Source: JBKHJA01 sp046538375 | Lineage (GTDB): Bacteria > Acidobacteriota > Aminicenantia > Aminicenantales > Aminicenantaceae | Assembly (NCBI GenBank): GCA_046538375.1 | Contig: JBKHJA010000015.1 | Coordinates: forward strand, 1-34,414 | Direction: 5' to 3' | Length of the DNA: 34,414 bases | In this document: positions 7,683 to 15,708 of the stretch, one piece after another | Layout: the number at the start of each line of letters is the position of its first letter | How positions within the stretch are numbered: the first letter of the stretch is position 1 | The notes under the pieces: generated by a model | Told to the model about the DNA's origin: nothing | The model's input: the letters and a program-made list of their open reading frames with translations, nothing else | Databases searched by the model: none | Position numbers and translations under genes: made by a program

Positions 7683-8423
7683 CTATCTACCTTTCAACAC
7701 TTCTGGGGGGGCGGCCAGCGACCGCCGAAAGCCCATCAACTGAGAGAACGCACGGATACAGAAACGCAGTAACTTTAAATAGCGGATAGTGCTGGTTCCT
7801 GTTGCCCGGGGCAGATGCCGGATATCCACCTCTTCAAAACTCTGTTTAGAGGAGGCTGCCAGTATGCTGAGAAAAAGAGAAGGAGTCAAAGTGTCTCTGG
7901 GGATCATTTTCTGGGCTTTTTGCCATAAATCTCTTGTCATCAGCTTGAAAGGAACATTGGCATCCTGACAGTGAACACCAAAAATCATCCTGATTCCGAA
8001 GCGAAGAAGACGCGCTATCACCAGCCGGTGCAGAGGATCGTAGCGTTTAGCCCGGACGCCGCATACCAATTCAGCTCCATGACGCTTCGGCCATAAGGCC
8101 CAAAAATCTCTGGGATCTGTTTGCCCGTCGCTGTCGGTCAGAAATATGTATTCACCTCTGGCCCGCTCCAGGCCGTAGAGAACAGCATCTCCATGCCCGC
8201 CGTTTGGTTTATGAAGAGGAATAACCTGAGAATATTCTTGGGCCAGATTATCCAGCAGGAGGGGAGTGGAATCCGAACTCCCGTCATCGACGGCCAAAAG
8301 CTCAGAATCAGGGATTTTTGACAGCACAGATGAATAAATATCTCTAATCACCTGCTCGATGACTTCCTCCTCGTTGTACACGGGCATAACCACAGTGAGG
8401 AGAGGATTCACTACAGCTTCCAT
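7683..8423 (-). CDS. GT2 glycosyltransferase, polyprenyl-phosphate sugar synthase type
   Basis: This 246-residue protein has a GT-A fold: TVVMPVYNEEE (10-20), AVDDGSSDST (44-53), GGHGDAVLYGLERARGEYI and the metal site TDSDGQ (96-101). Conserved later parts are VPFKLMTRDLW and LPRATGTSTIRY, as in DPM1/GtrB-like enzymes. It has no membrane helices of its own, so it is probably a peripheral enzyme on the cytoplasmic face. The start codon overlaps the end of the upstream FAD oxidoreductase by 13 bp and its stop is one base before the GT-C gene, so the three are co-translated. The TDSDGQ form of the DxD motif differs from the DADLSHD of the 4128 enzyme, suggesting another sugar or lipid. Confidence 0.85.
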   Translation of the reverse strand: MEAVVNPLLTVVMPVYNEEEVIEQVIRDIYSSVLSKIPDSELLAVDDGSSDSTPLLLDNLAQEYSQVIPLHKPNGGHGDAVLYGLERARGEYIFLTDSDGQTDPRDFWALWPKRHGAELVCGVRAKRYDPLHRLVIARLLRFGIRMIFGVHCQDANVPFKLMTRDLWQKAQKMIPRDTLTPSLFLSILAASSKQSFEEVDIRHLPRATGTSTIRYLKLLRFCIRAFSQLMGFRRSLAAPPEVLKGR

Positions 8424-9751
8424 ACCTTTTCTTCTTTTTTCCGGAGAATATAATCGACCACATCTCGTCCCTGTTTAAAGGAGTGGTCCATGTTGCCCAC
8501 TTCATACAGCCAGGCACCAAATCTTCCTCTCGAATAGATCCTGTTCTTCATAAGATAGGCCTGAATGTGCCGCAGGGCTTCATCCCTATCCAAGGTGGGA
8601 ACAGGATAAGCATAAGGCACCTTGATCACATATTCACTGGCCCTTTTGGCCGTCCTGACCGCAAGACCAGAATCGTAAAGACCCTTCCAGGTGGCCTCCA
8701 TCACCTGATCTTTCTCTTGGGGCTTTGTATCTGAAAACGAGGTTTCGCACATGAAGGAACAATATCTTTTTGTATTCCCGTGGGCCACGTTATGAGGAGA
8801 GTACCGGGCAAAATTTGTGACCCGATTAAAGGGAACATCTGACTCAGGAAAATACATCCAGGTCCAATCATCACTTAAGGGAACCTCCAATCCACATCCC
8901 ACCACATAGGTTCCTGAATAACGAAGCCGCTCTGCTTGCTGGTGGACAGAGGAGGGGGCATCTTTCGCCCGTCGGATCAGCTCATCCAGGGGCATGGTGT
9001 TGATCAAACAGTCAAAAGTCACGGGTGGACCACTGCGGAGATAGAGTGTCCTTTTCTTCACATCCAAGCGGAGAGCCTCTGTGTTGTATTTCATACGATC
9101 TTGAGGCAGACCTTTGGCCAGCCGGCGGAAAATCTCACCCGTTCCTCCCCGCAAAGGAAACCGGAAAGTCCTGTTCGGTCCCCACTCAGAGCTGTCCAGT
9201 CTGGAGCGGATGTTTTTCAGGGCCTGAGGATAATGGACCACGCTGATTCGCTCGGCAATCCAGTTTGAGGCCATCAAAGAAAGGTCAGTGGCCCACACTT
9301 TTTGGTTGTAAGGCCGCATGAATAACTGATAAATGCTGGCTCCGAAGGTGGCCTCAAGCCATCTATCCAGAGACATGGAAGGATCTCCTCCTGGGGCCTT
9401 TTTCAGTCCTGAAAGAGCCTCAGAAGCCTTGGCTGGGGGCAGATGATGCAGGTTGTTCTGGAAGGGATAAGGGATCCGAGAAGGGCCCAATTTTATAAAA
9501 CTCTTCCGCTGGTGGGAGAGCAATTCTCCACCGCATGTCTCCTCCAACATTTTGTCAAATTCTGGATAGTGGGAGAAAAGCACATGACCACCCACATCCC
9601 AGGTAAAACCTTTTTTGTCAACAAAAGAGGAGGATAAACCCCCGGGGTAGCTCTCCCGCTCCAGAAGAATCCAATCCTCCTGGCTTAGTTCATCCAATCT
9701 TTTAGCAGCTCCCAGCCCACAAGGACCTGCTCCGATAATAACAATTTTCAT
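8411..9751 (-). CDS. FAD-dependent oxidoreductase, amine oxidase/UDP-galactopyranose mutase-like
   Basis: The protein has 446 residues. An N-terminal Rossmann motif VIIGAGPCGLGAA (4-16), an acidic residue in LLERES, and PGGLSSSF/GFTWDVGGHVLFSHY place it in the superfamily of protoporphyrinogen oxidase, phytoene desaturase and UDP-galactopyranose mutase. RGGTGEIFRRLA in the middle is a second FAD-domain feature. The family oxidises or isomerises substrates with bound FAD; several members in polysaccharide loci act on nucleotide sugars, but this one cannot be assigned. It overlaps the upstream gene by 4 bp (ATGA) and the downstream GT2 by 13 bp. A distant paralogue sits at 14353-15708. Heme synthesis is unlikely, as no other heme gene is near. 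Confidence 0.82.
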   Translation of the reverse strand: MKIVIIGAGPCGLGAAKRLDELSQEDWILLERESYPGGLSSSFVDKKGFTWDVGGHVLFSHYPEFDKMLEETCGGELLSHQRKSFIKLGPSRIPYPFQNNLHHLPPAKASEALSGLKKAPGGDPSMSLDRWLEATFGASIYQLFMRPYNQKVWATDLSLMASNWIAERISVVHYPQALKNIRSRLDSSEWGPNRTFRFPLRGGTGEIFRRLAKGLPQDRMKYNTEALRLDVKKRTLYLRSGPPVTFDCLINTMPLDELIRRAKDAPSSVHQQAERLRYSGTYVVGCGLEVPLSDDWTWMYFPESDVPFNRVTNFARYSPHNVAHGNTKRYCSFMCETSFSDTKPQEKDQVMEATWKGLYDSGLAVRTAKRASEYVIKVPYAYPVPTLDRDEALRHIQAYLMKNRIYSRGRFGAWLYEVGNMDHSFKQGRDVVDYILRKKEEKVWKL

Positions 9752-10767
9752 TTTTCCTGCACCGTCAGGCCAAGGCTTTTCTCTGATTCCATTTTAAGAA
9801 GGGAGGACAATCTGGCTCCGATTAAAGCGATGGACAAAAATCCAAAAAAGCTGAACAAAACGGCTGTGAAAACGTGAGAGGAGGCTGCCACTGCACTGAC
9901 TGTATTTTTATGGTAACCATACAGGTAGCTAAAAATAAACAGAAAGATGAGCTCCAAGCTCCCTGAAAAACCGGGCGGCGCCGGGAGGATGAAAGAGGCA
10001 TTCAACAAGAGATAGCCCACAAATACAGTAAGCAGAGGCAAATCAATGCCCAAGGAATAAAAAAACAGCCATAAAAATCCACAATGAACGATGAGCGCTA
10101 AAAGAGTCAAACCCATGATCTCTGGGAGTCTGCTGGACAGTCGAGGCAGGGATGAAATCCCTTCTATGAAAACATTCAAAAAGTTTCTCCATTTCATGAT
10201 GAGCTTGGCAGGGAGAAAAAACATTATTTTCTCCATCCAAGTCAAAAACGCATTTTTCTTATAGGCCACAGCGAACAAAGAAAAAACAAAAACCAGCACC
10301 ACAACCAGCAAGATTCCAGAAACCATATAAATGACGGCCTTTACTTGAGCCTTGACAAACGGGGCTGCTCCCAGCAGCAGGAAAACGGGAAAAAGATCTG
10401 TGGCTTTATCCACATACACAGTCAATAAGGACTGAGAAACAGGGGTCCTTTTCATTCTTTTCAGAAGCACACTTTTGATCACTTCTCCGGCATGAACGGG
10501 TATCAGGAAGTTGACGAAGTAGTTGGTCATACACAGATGAAAGGACTCCAAAACGGTAATCTTTTGGAGAGGAGAAAGAATGACTTTCCACCGCAGGCTT
10601 CTGAGAAAATAAGCCAGAAGAAACAGCATTCCCAGAGGGAAAATAAAGGCTAATCTGATTTCTTTAAGCACTTTGAACATCTCGCCCACATCCACCATGT
10701 AGAGCCAGAGTCCCACCAGGATCAGCCCCACCACAATACTCAAAAAAATTGAAAAACGCTGTTTCAT
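9748..10767 (-). CDS. LPG_synthase_TM family integral membrane protein (flippase-like)
   Basis: This 339-residue protein is almost wholly hydrophobic, with about eight helices and no soluble domain. NYFVNFLIPVHAGEVIKS followed by a basic patch and SQSLLTVYVDKATDLF is the characteristic pattern of the lysylphosphatidylglycerol synthetase/UPF0104 membrane domain, and LPAPPGFSGSLELIF matches its second conserved region. Family members flip aminoacylated lipids (MprF N-terminal domain) or are linked to polyprenyl glycans (archaeal AglD-like fusions). Both neighbours overlap by 4 bp (ATGA), so it is part of a tightly coupled block with the rSAM before it and the FAD enzyme after it. A role in moving the lipid product or carrier across the inner membrane is an inference. 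Confidence 0.83.
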   Translation of the reverse strand: MKQRFSIFLSIVVGLILVGLWLYMVDVGEMFKVLKEIRLAFIFPLGMLFLLAYFLRSLRWKVILSPLQKITVLESFHLCMTNYFVNFLIPVHAGEVIKSVLLKRMKRTPVSQSLLTVYVDKATDLFPVFLLLGAAPFVKAQVKAVIYMVSGILLVVVLVFVFSLFAVAYKKNAFLTWMEKIMFFLPAKLIMKWRNFLNVFIEGISSLPRLSSRLPEIMGLTLLALIVHCGFLWLFFYSLGIDLPLLTVFVGYLLLNASFILPAPPGFSGSLELIFLFIFSYLYGYHKNTVSAVAASSHVFTAVLFSFFGFLSIALIGARLSSLLKMESEKSLGLTVQEK

Positions 10768-12281
10768 AGAACTGAATGTTTTTTTTTGCCTTTCCGTTTT
10801 ATCCTTTTATTCTTTGGGGAATAAATCCTGTAGGCTTTTGTTCTGGGATTGCTCAATTCAAGCCCCTGCAGGAAGACAGACCTCAAGAACAGCCTGAATC
10901 CTCGATAAAGTATACCCGGATTAGAGCTCACCACTTTGCCTAACCTCCGCAGGTTGTTTCCGTTGATGAAAGCCTTCCACAGACATTTCAATTTGAACAA
11001 GGGATATTTTTGGGCCTCCAGCAATTCATCTTTGAACTCATTCAACTGGTGGAGATTCAAATGAGGAATCCTGATATGAACTGCATCACTCATCAGATGA
11101 TCGTAATGATCCCAGAGATTATATTCCAGTAGATTTTCCTTCTTGAGAGTCTCATAGAGATAGGTTCCTGGATAGGGTGTGGTGACACAGACATTGGAGG
11201 TGAAGGGTTTTATCTCTCTGAGGAGATTTTTTGTCTCCTCCACTGTTTTTCTGCTTTCTCCCGGGCTTCCTATCATCAGATAGGCGTGAGTGAGCATGCC
11301 CTCCTGATGGCAAACCCTGAACACTTCCTTTATCTGATCGACTAGAATCTTTTTCTGGAGGCCGTCCAGGATATCTTGACTTCCGGACTCCACTCCGAGG
11401 GCAATGACAAAGCATCCGGCCCTCTTCATGGCTCTGATGATTTGGCGGTCCAACAGACTTATCCGGGTCTGGCATCTCCAGAAAATATGGATCTTCCCAG
11501 AAACAATCTTCTCGCACAGCTCCAGCACTCTTTTCCTGTTGGTGATGAAGGTATCATCGGAGATAACAAAAAAATCCAGTTTGTATTTTTCCTTTAAATA
11601 TCGAATTTGATCCACCACATAACCGCTTCCCGAAAACCTGATTTTTTTTCCGAACATTTTCTGTATGGTGGGTTGACAGAAGGTGCACTGCCCGGGGCAG
11701 CCCCGCGAGGTGATGATGGACAACTCCCTGAAGCCTTTCTGTTTGAAGTGCTTTTCATAGGGGAAAACCGATTGATCGGGAAAAGGCAAACAGTCCAGAT
11801 CCTTTATCTTTTCCCTTTCTGGATTGACCATGATTTTGCCCTTATCATCCCTGTAGGCAATTCCTCTGATGGACCTTAAATCCGCGCCGTTTTGTAACGC
11901 TTCTACCACTGAGGGGAAAGAAGTTTCTGCCTCCCCGATACACACAACATCCGCGTCTATATCTTCCAGGGTCTCCGCAGGAAGAACGCTGGGGTGAGGC
12001 CCTCCTAACACTATTTTGGAATTCCTGTCGTTTTCTCGGATGATCCTCACGCACTTTTTAGCGTTGCTGTACAAGGAAGAGGTGAAGGATATTCCATAGA
12101 TCCCGTCCTCTTCCTTTAAACAGCGAACCTGCTCCCATTTCTCATCAAAGGAAAGGTCGACCATTTTGACCTGATAATTTTTCTTTTTCAACACAGAAGC
12201 CAGAGAAGCCAGACCCAGAGGAGGATAAAGAGCAGATTGTTTGGATATGTCGGTAGGCCAGATCAAAAAGATTGGTTTCAT
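10764..12281 (-). CDS. B12-binding-type radical SAM enzyme (rSAM-1)
   Basis: The protein has about 505 residues. Its N-terminal cobalamin-binding-type Rossmann domain has PPLGLASLASVL near residue 20 and VLGGPHPSVLP near 92. The radical SAM core follows: SRGCPGQCTFC holds the CxxxCxxC motif (about C195, C199, C202) that ligates the [4Fe-4S] cluster, and LGVESGSQDIL is the later SAM-contact strand. Such enzymes are class B methylases or ring-forming and rearranging enzymes. The C-terminal 90 residues are basic and may hold a substrate- or membrane-binding tail. The ATG at 12281 is preferred; a TTG at 12290 is in frame. It overlaps the flippase-like gene by 4 bp. Substrate unknown. GEAE replaces the GEGE seen in most of its paralogues here. 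Confidence 0.88.
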   Translation of the reverse strand: MKPIFLIWPTDISKQSALYPPLGLASLASVLKKKNYQVKMVDLSFDEKWEQVRCLKEEDGIYGISFTSSLYSNAKKCVRIIRENDRNSKIVLGGPHPSVLPAETLEDIDADVVCIGEAETSFPSVVEALQNGADLRSIRGIAYRDDKGKIMVNPEREKIKDLDCLPFPDQSVFPYEKHFKQKGFRELSIITSRGCPGQCTFCQPTIQKMFGKKIRFSGSGYVVDQIRYLKEKYKLDFFVISDDTFITNRKRVLELCEKIVSGKIHIFWRCQTRISLLDRQIIRAMKRAGCFVIALGVESGSQDILDGLQKKILVDQIKEVFRVCHQEGMLTHAYLMIGSPGESRKTVEETKNLLREIKPFTSNVCVTTPYPGTYLYETLKKENLLEYNLWDHYDHLMSDAVHIRIPHLNLHQLNEFKDELLEAQKYPLFKLKCLWKAFINGNNLRRLGKVVSSNPGILYRGFRLFLRSVFLQGLELSNPRTKAYRIYSPKNKRIKRKGKKKHSVL

Positions 12282-12328
12282 GTTAATCAATAAATCTCAG
12301 TCAACCTGCCCCTTTTTCTGTCCCCTTT

Positions 12329-14293
12329 TCAACCATCATTGTACATTCGAGGTTCCCGAGGCGGCTGGAGGTGATTTTTATACCCGTCTGAACTTATGTA
12401 GAGTTCATGCCAAATCATATAATTCAATATGCACCAGATGAACCGTCCGTGGTCGTATTTCTTTTCCAGATGCTGCTGCCAGAACTTCCTCACCGCAGGC
12501 GGGTTGAACAGTCCTGTCTCTTCTAATTTCTTTTCTGAAAGCTTTTCTTCCACAAGGTTTGCAAATTCTTTCCGAAGCCATCTGGGGTAGGGTATCTCCA
12601 ATCCTACTTTTTTCTTGCTCACTATTTTCGGAGGAAGCAAGTCCCCCACGGCTGATCTCAGAATGTGCTTCTTCCGCAGACCCTTCAATTTAAGCCCCAC
12701 AGGAACTGTGGACAAAAACTCCCACAGAAGATTGTCGGTGAACGGAACACGCGCTTCCAGAGAATGAGCCATGGTCATGCGGTCGTTCTTGACCATAAGG
12801 TCGTCGGGCAGGTGGAAGCTGTAGTCGATATACAGCAAACAATTCAGTTCATCCTCTGCTGAGCATTTTTTAAAGGTTTCAGAAAAGAAAGAATGCGAAG
12901 GAGGGAATGAGTCCATAATTTCCGTATTATGGAGCACTTCCTTTTTCACTTTTTCAGATAAAATATGCCTCCAAAAATAATGAGAGACCGGCACATCCAT
13001 TTCACAGCCTCTAACGAATCGCTTCGCCTTGAATTCAAAGCTTAATTTCTTCTCAGAAACAGGAAGCAGGTCAACAAAAGGACGTAAGATTTTGTTGATT
13101 TTCAAGCCCGGAAAGGCACGGTAGGCTTTCCGAATTTTGTAGGCTAAATGAGTATCATAGCCAGAGAAAAGCTCATCTCCTCCTTCGCCGGAAAGGAGAA
13201 CGGTGACCAAATCTTTGGCTTGTTGAGACAAAAGAAAATTGGGTATGGCCGATCCATCGGCATAGGGCTCATCAATATGGGAAATGTAGGTTTGAAGGAG
13301 GGAGCTTACCTTTTCTGGAGTCACCAGAATTTCATGGTGGTGGGTACCCACATGATGGGCAGCCATCTTGGCAAAACAGGATTCGTCAAAGCTCTTATCC
13401 CGGAAACCTAAAGAAAAAGTGTGAAAATCACTCGATCCCATTATCCTGGCCATCAGGAGCGTTATAGCACTGGAATCTATCCCTCCGGAAAGCATGACCC
13501 CCACCGGAACGTCAGAGATCAACTGCCTTTGGACCGCTTCTTCCAGCAGCACCCGTGATTTCTGGATGGCTTCTTTTTCCGTCAAATGCGGATCAACCTG
13601 GTAGGTCACATCGTAGAAACGAACCATCTCCGGTTGTTCATTTCCCGCGGTGAAGGACAGCCTGTATCCCGGCCTTAATTCATGAATACCCTCAAAGGCG
13701 GTAAGCTTATCTGGGATAAAGCCCAAAGAAAGATAGTGATGAAGCGCTTCCAGGCTGGGTCTGGGTTTAAAACCTGGAATGGTCAATAAGGCTTTGATTT
13801 CTGAGGCAAACCATATGGCTCCATTCTTTTGGGTGTAAAACAGTGGCTTGATGCCGTAGCCATCTCTTGCCAGATGGAGAGTATGGTGGGATTGGTCCCA
13901 TACGGCCAAGGCGAACATGCCGTTGAGTAATTTTAGGCAATCTACGCCCAGCTCCTGGTAGAGATAGAGCAGGACCTCCACGTCTGTGCGTGAACGGAAT
14001 CGGTATCCTTTTTTATCAAGTTCATAATCCCGGCGGAGCTCCTGAAAATTATAAATTTCACCGTTATAAACGATCCAAATTTTCTTGTCTCCATCAGCCA
14101 TGGGCTGGCGTCCGGCTGAAGTAAGGTCGATGACACTCAACCTTCGGTGGGTCAAGCCGCAGGGCCCGATGACCTGAGTGCCGCTGTCGTCGGGCCCGCG
14201 ATGGGCAAGCGTACGATTCATATCCCCTAAACAGGACTTTATCCGGTCATCCAGGAGACCGTCGAATTTAACAACACCAGCTATACCGCACAT
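12329..14293 (-). CDS. asnB: Asparagine synthase (glutamine-hydrolysing)-type amidotransferase
   Basis: The 654-residue protein starts MCGIAGVV, so C2 becomes the N-terminal nucleophile of the glutaminase domain; AHRGPDDSG (30-38) and VYNGEIYNF (75-83) belong to the same domain. The ATP-pyrophosphatase domain has the P-loop LSGGIDSS at 268-275 and the conserved LLSGEGGDELFSGY. Both active centres look intact. AsnB makes asparagine, but homologues in polysaccharide loci amidate carboxyl groups of sugars or other acids, and its place between an rSAM and an FAD oxidase favours that here. It has its own predicted promoter (14305-14332) with almost no leader and no Shine-Dalgarno. Plain asparagine supply remains possible. 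Confidence 0.92.
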   Translation of the reverse strand: MCGIAGVVKFDGLLDDRIKSCLGDMNRTLAHRGPDDSGTQVIGPCGLTHRRLSVIDLTSAGRQPMADGDKKIWIVYNGEIYNFQELRRDYELDKKGYRFRSRTDVEVLLYLYQELGVDCLKLLNGMFALAVWDQSHHTLHLARDGYGIKPLFYTQKNGAIWFASEIKALLTIPGFKPRPSLEALHHYLSLGFIPDKLTAFEGIHELRPGYRLSFTAGNEQPEMVRFYDVTYQVDPHLTEKEAIQKSRVLLEEAVQRQLISDVPVGVMLSGGIDSSAITLLMARIMGSSDFHTFSLGFRDKSFDESCFAKMAAHHVGTHHHEILVTPEKVSSLLQTYISHIDEPYADGSAIPNFLLSQQAKDLVTVLLSGEGGDELFSGYDTHLAYKIRKAYRAFPGLKINKILRPFVDLLPVSEKKLSFEFKAKRFVRGCEMDVPVSHYFWRHILSEKVKKEVLHNTEIMDSFPPSHSFFSETFKKCSAEDELNCLLYIDYSFHLPDDLMVKNDRMTMAHSLEARVPFTDNLLWEFLSTVPVGLKLKGLRKKHILRSAVGDLLPPKIVSKKKVGLEIPYPRWLRKEFANLVEEKLSEKKLEETGLFNPPAVRKFWQQHLEKKYDHGRFIWCILNYMIWHELYISSDGYKNHLQPPREPRMYNDG

Positions 14294-14304
14294 CGAATTC
14301 TATC

Positions 14305-14332
14305 TTTATACAGGCGGAACTTCTGTTTTCAA
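14305..14332 (-). promoter_or_regulatory. Sigma70-like promoter for the asnB-led segment
   Basis: On the minus strand TTGAAA (14332-14327) and TATAAA (14310-14305) are 16 bp apart. The predicted start near 14298 is only about 5 nt before the asnB ATG at 14293, suggesting a nearly leaderless transcript. It lies in the 59-bp gap after the FAD oxidoreductase and could drive asnB through the GT-C gene ending at 6125. Confidence 0.55.
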
Positions 14333-14352
14333 GCTCAAATGAGAAGGTTTCC

Positions 14353-15708
14353 TCAGGACCAAGATTTTCCTTCCTCAGAGACAAATTCGGCGATGATATC
14401 CTTGCCCCATCTCATCACATCGTGAATGTGGACAGCGTAGAACCTGCCGTTTCTCCCTGAAATTTTTATGTTTTTGAATGGTGCGAGATAGGCAGAGAGA
14501 GTCTTAAGATTCTCCTCGAAGCCCAGCTCCAAAGTAGGATAAGCATGGTCTATTCGGTAAACCGAGGTACCGATGATATCTTCTGCCTTTATCCATTCCA
14601 TTTGAATGAGTCGGGGGCTGACCATCTGGATGAGTTCTTTATCTTCAAGGCCCCAGAGCTTATGGTCTGGATTACAAGGAAGCTCGGCAACCAATGATGT
14701 CCTCTCCGGGGGAGACATATAAGGACTCCTGTTTTTGGGCTCATATATTCTGGTGAAGGGAATCTCAGGATCAGGAAAGTAGATGGTCGCTGCCTCTGTC
14801 ACGGATGCTCTTCTTAGAAAAAGAGCAACCAGTACGACGTTGCGGTATTTGAAATGATTTGCAGAGGAGAGAGCCTTTTCTGGCAGCGGGGGTTCCATCA
14901 TTCTCACCACATGGTCAATGGGCAAAGTGCTGATAACAAAATCTGTCTCTCTCATTTCCCGGTCATTGATCTCAATGGCCTGTATTTTTTGATGATCATG
15001 GACAATCTTGGTGACTTTGGCATTCTTGGCAATATTTTCTTCTCCGCAATATTCCGCCAGGGCTTGGCTTATTTCGCCGATTCCTCTATCAGGATAATAG
15101 AATGCGCCGTCCAAATGACGTGTCTTCACCTTTGATCCCAGAAAAGCTTCCATCAGAAAAGTCTTCAGGTCTAATCCCTTCATCCGTTTGGCTGCGATAC
15201 CCACAGAAAGCCCGTCAGAGGGCAGTCCCCAGAGCTTCTCAGAATAATTCATCAAGAACTTCTCTGCTACGGTTTTCCCGTAAGTGTTCACGGCGAACTC
15301 CGCGAAATTTCTCTGCGGACCTCTGGAACGGAATTTTCCTGTGAGCACTTCCAGCCCTGCTTTGAAAAAGGTCAAAAGGCCCAGATTTCTCATCAAATTG
15401 AGAGGTGAAAGGGGAAAATCTATGAACTGTCCATGGTCATAAATCTGGCTGGGCATATCGATATGTTTCAATTCCTCTCCCAGAATCTCTTTTAAATCCA
15501 GCATCACTTCTTCATCTTTATCATGAAGACGATGGGCTCCTGAATCATAAAGAAAATCACCATGTTTCAAAGTGACCGAAATCCCTCCTAGCCGGGAACT
15601 GGCCTCATAGATGACAAAGGGAATGCCGCTCTTCTTGGCATAAAAGCCCAGGGCAAGACCAGCCGGTCCTCCTCCCAGGATGGAGATGGAGACAGGTCTG
15701 GAATCCAT
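14353..15708 (-). CDS. FAD-dependent oxidoreductase, protoporphyrinogen oxidase-like
   Basis: The protein of about 451 residues has an N-terminal GGGPAGLALGFYAKK (from residue 12), VIYEASSRLGG and DFLYDSGAHRLHDKD, the arrangement of the amine oxidase/phytoene desaturase superfamily. NYSEKLWGLP and the C-terminal ISGRNGRF are other FAD-contact regions. It resembles the oxidoreductase at 8411-9751 in plan but is clearly divergent, so the two probably act on different substrates or steps. The ATG at 15708 overlaps the YfhO stop by one base (TGATG); a GTG at 15711 would give a 4-bp overlap. It is thus co-translated with the YfhO-like membrane protein. The substrate is unknown; a sugar nucleotide or polyprenoid is possible. 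Confidence 0.8.
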   Translation of the reverse strand: MDSRPVSISILGGGPAGLALGFYAKKSGIPFVIYEASSRLGGISVTLKHGDFLYDSGAHRLHDKDEEVMLDLKEILGEELKHIDMPSQIYDHGQFIDFPLSPLNLMRNLGLLTFFKAGLEVLTGKFRSRGPQRNFAEFAVNTYGKTVAEKFLMNYSEKLWGLPSDGLSVGIAAKRMKGLDLKTFLMEAFLGSKVKTRHLDGAFYYPDRGIGEISQALAEYCGEENIAKNAKVTKIVHDHQKIQAIEINDREMRETDFVISTLPIDHVVRMMEPPLPEKALSSANHFKYRNVVLVALFLRRASVTEAATIYFPDPEIPFTRIYEPKNRSPYMSPPERTSLVAELPCNPDHKLWGLEDKELIQMVSPRLIQMEWIKAEDIIGTSVYRIDHAYPTLELGFEENLKTLSAYLAPFKNIKISGRNGRFYAVHIHDVMRWGKDIIAEFVSEEGKSWS

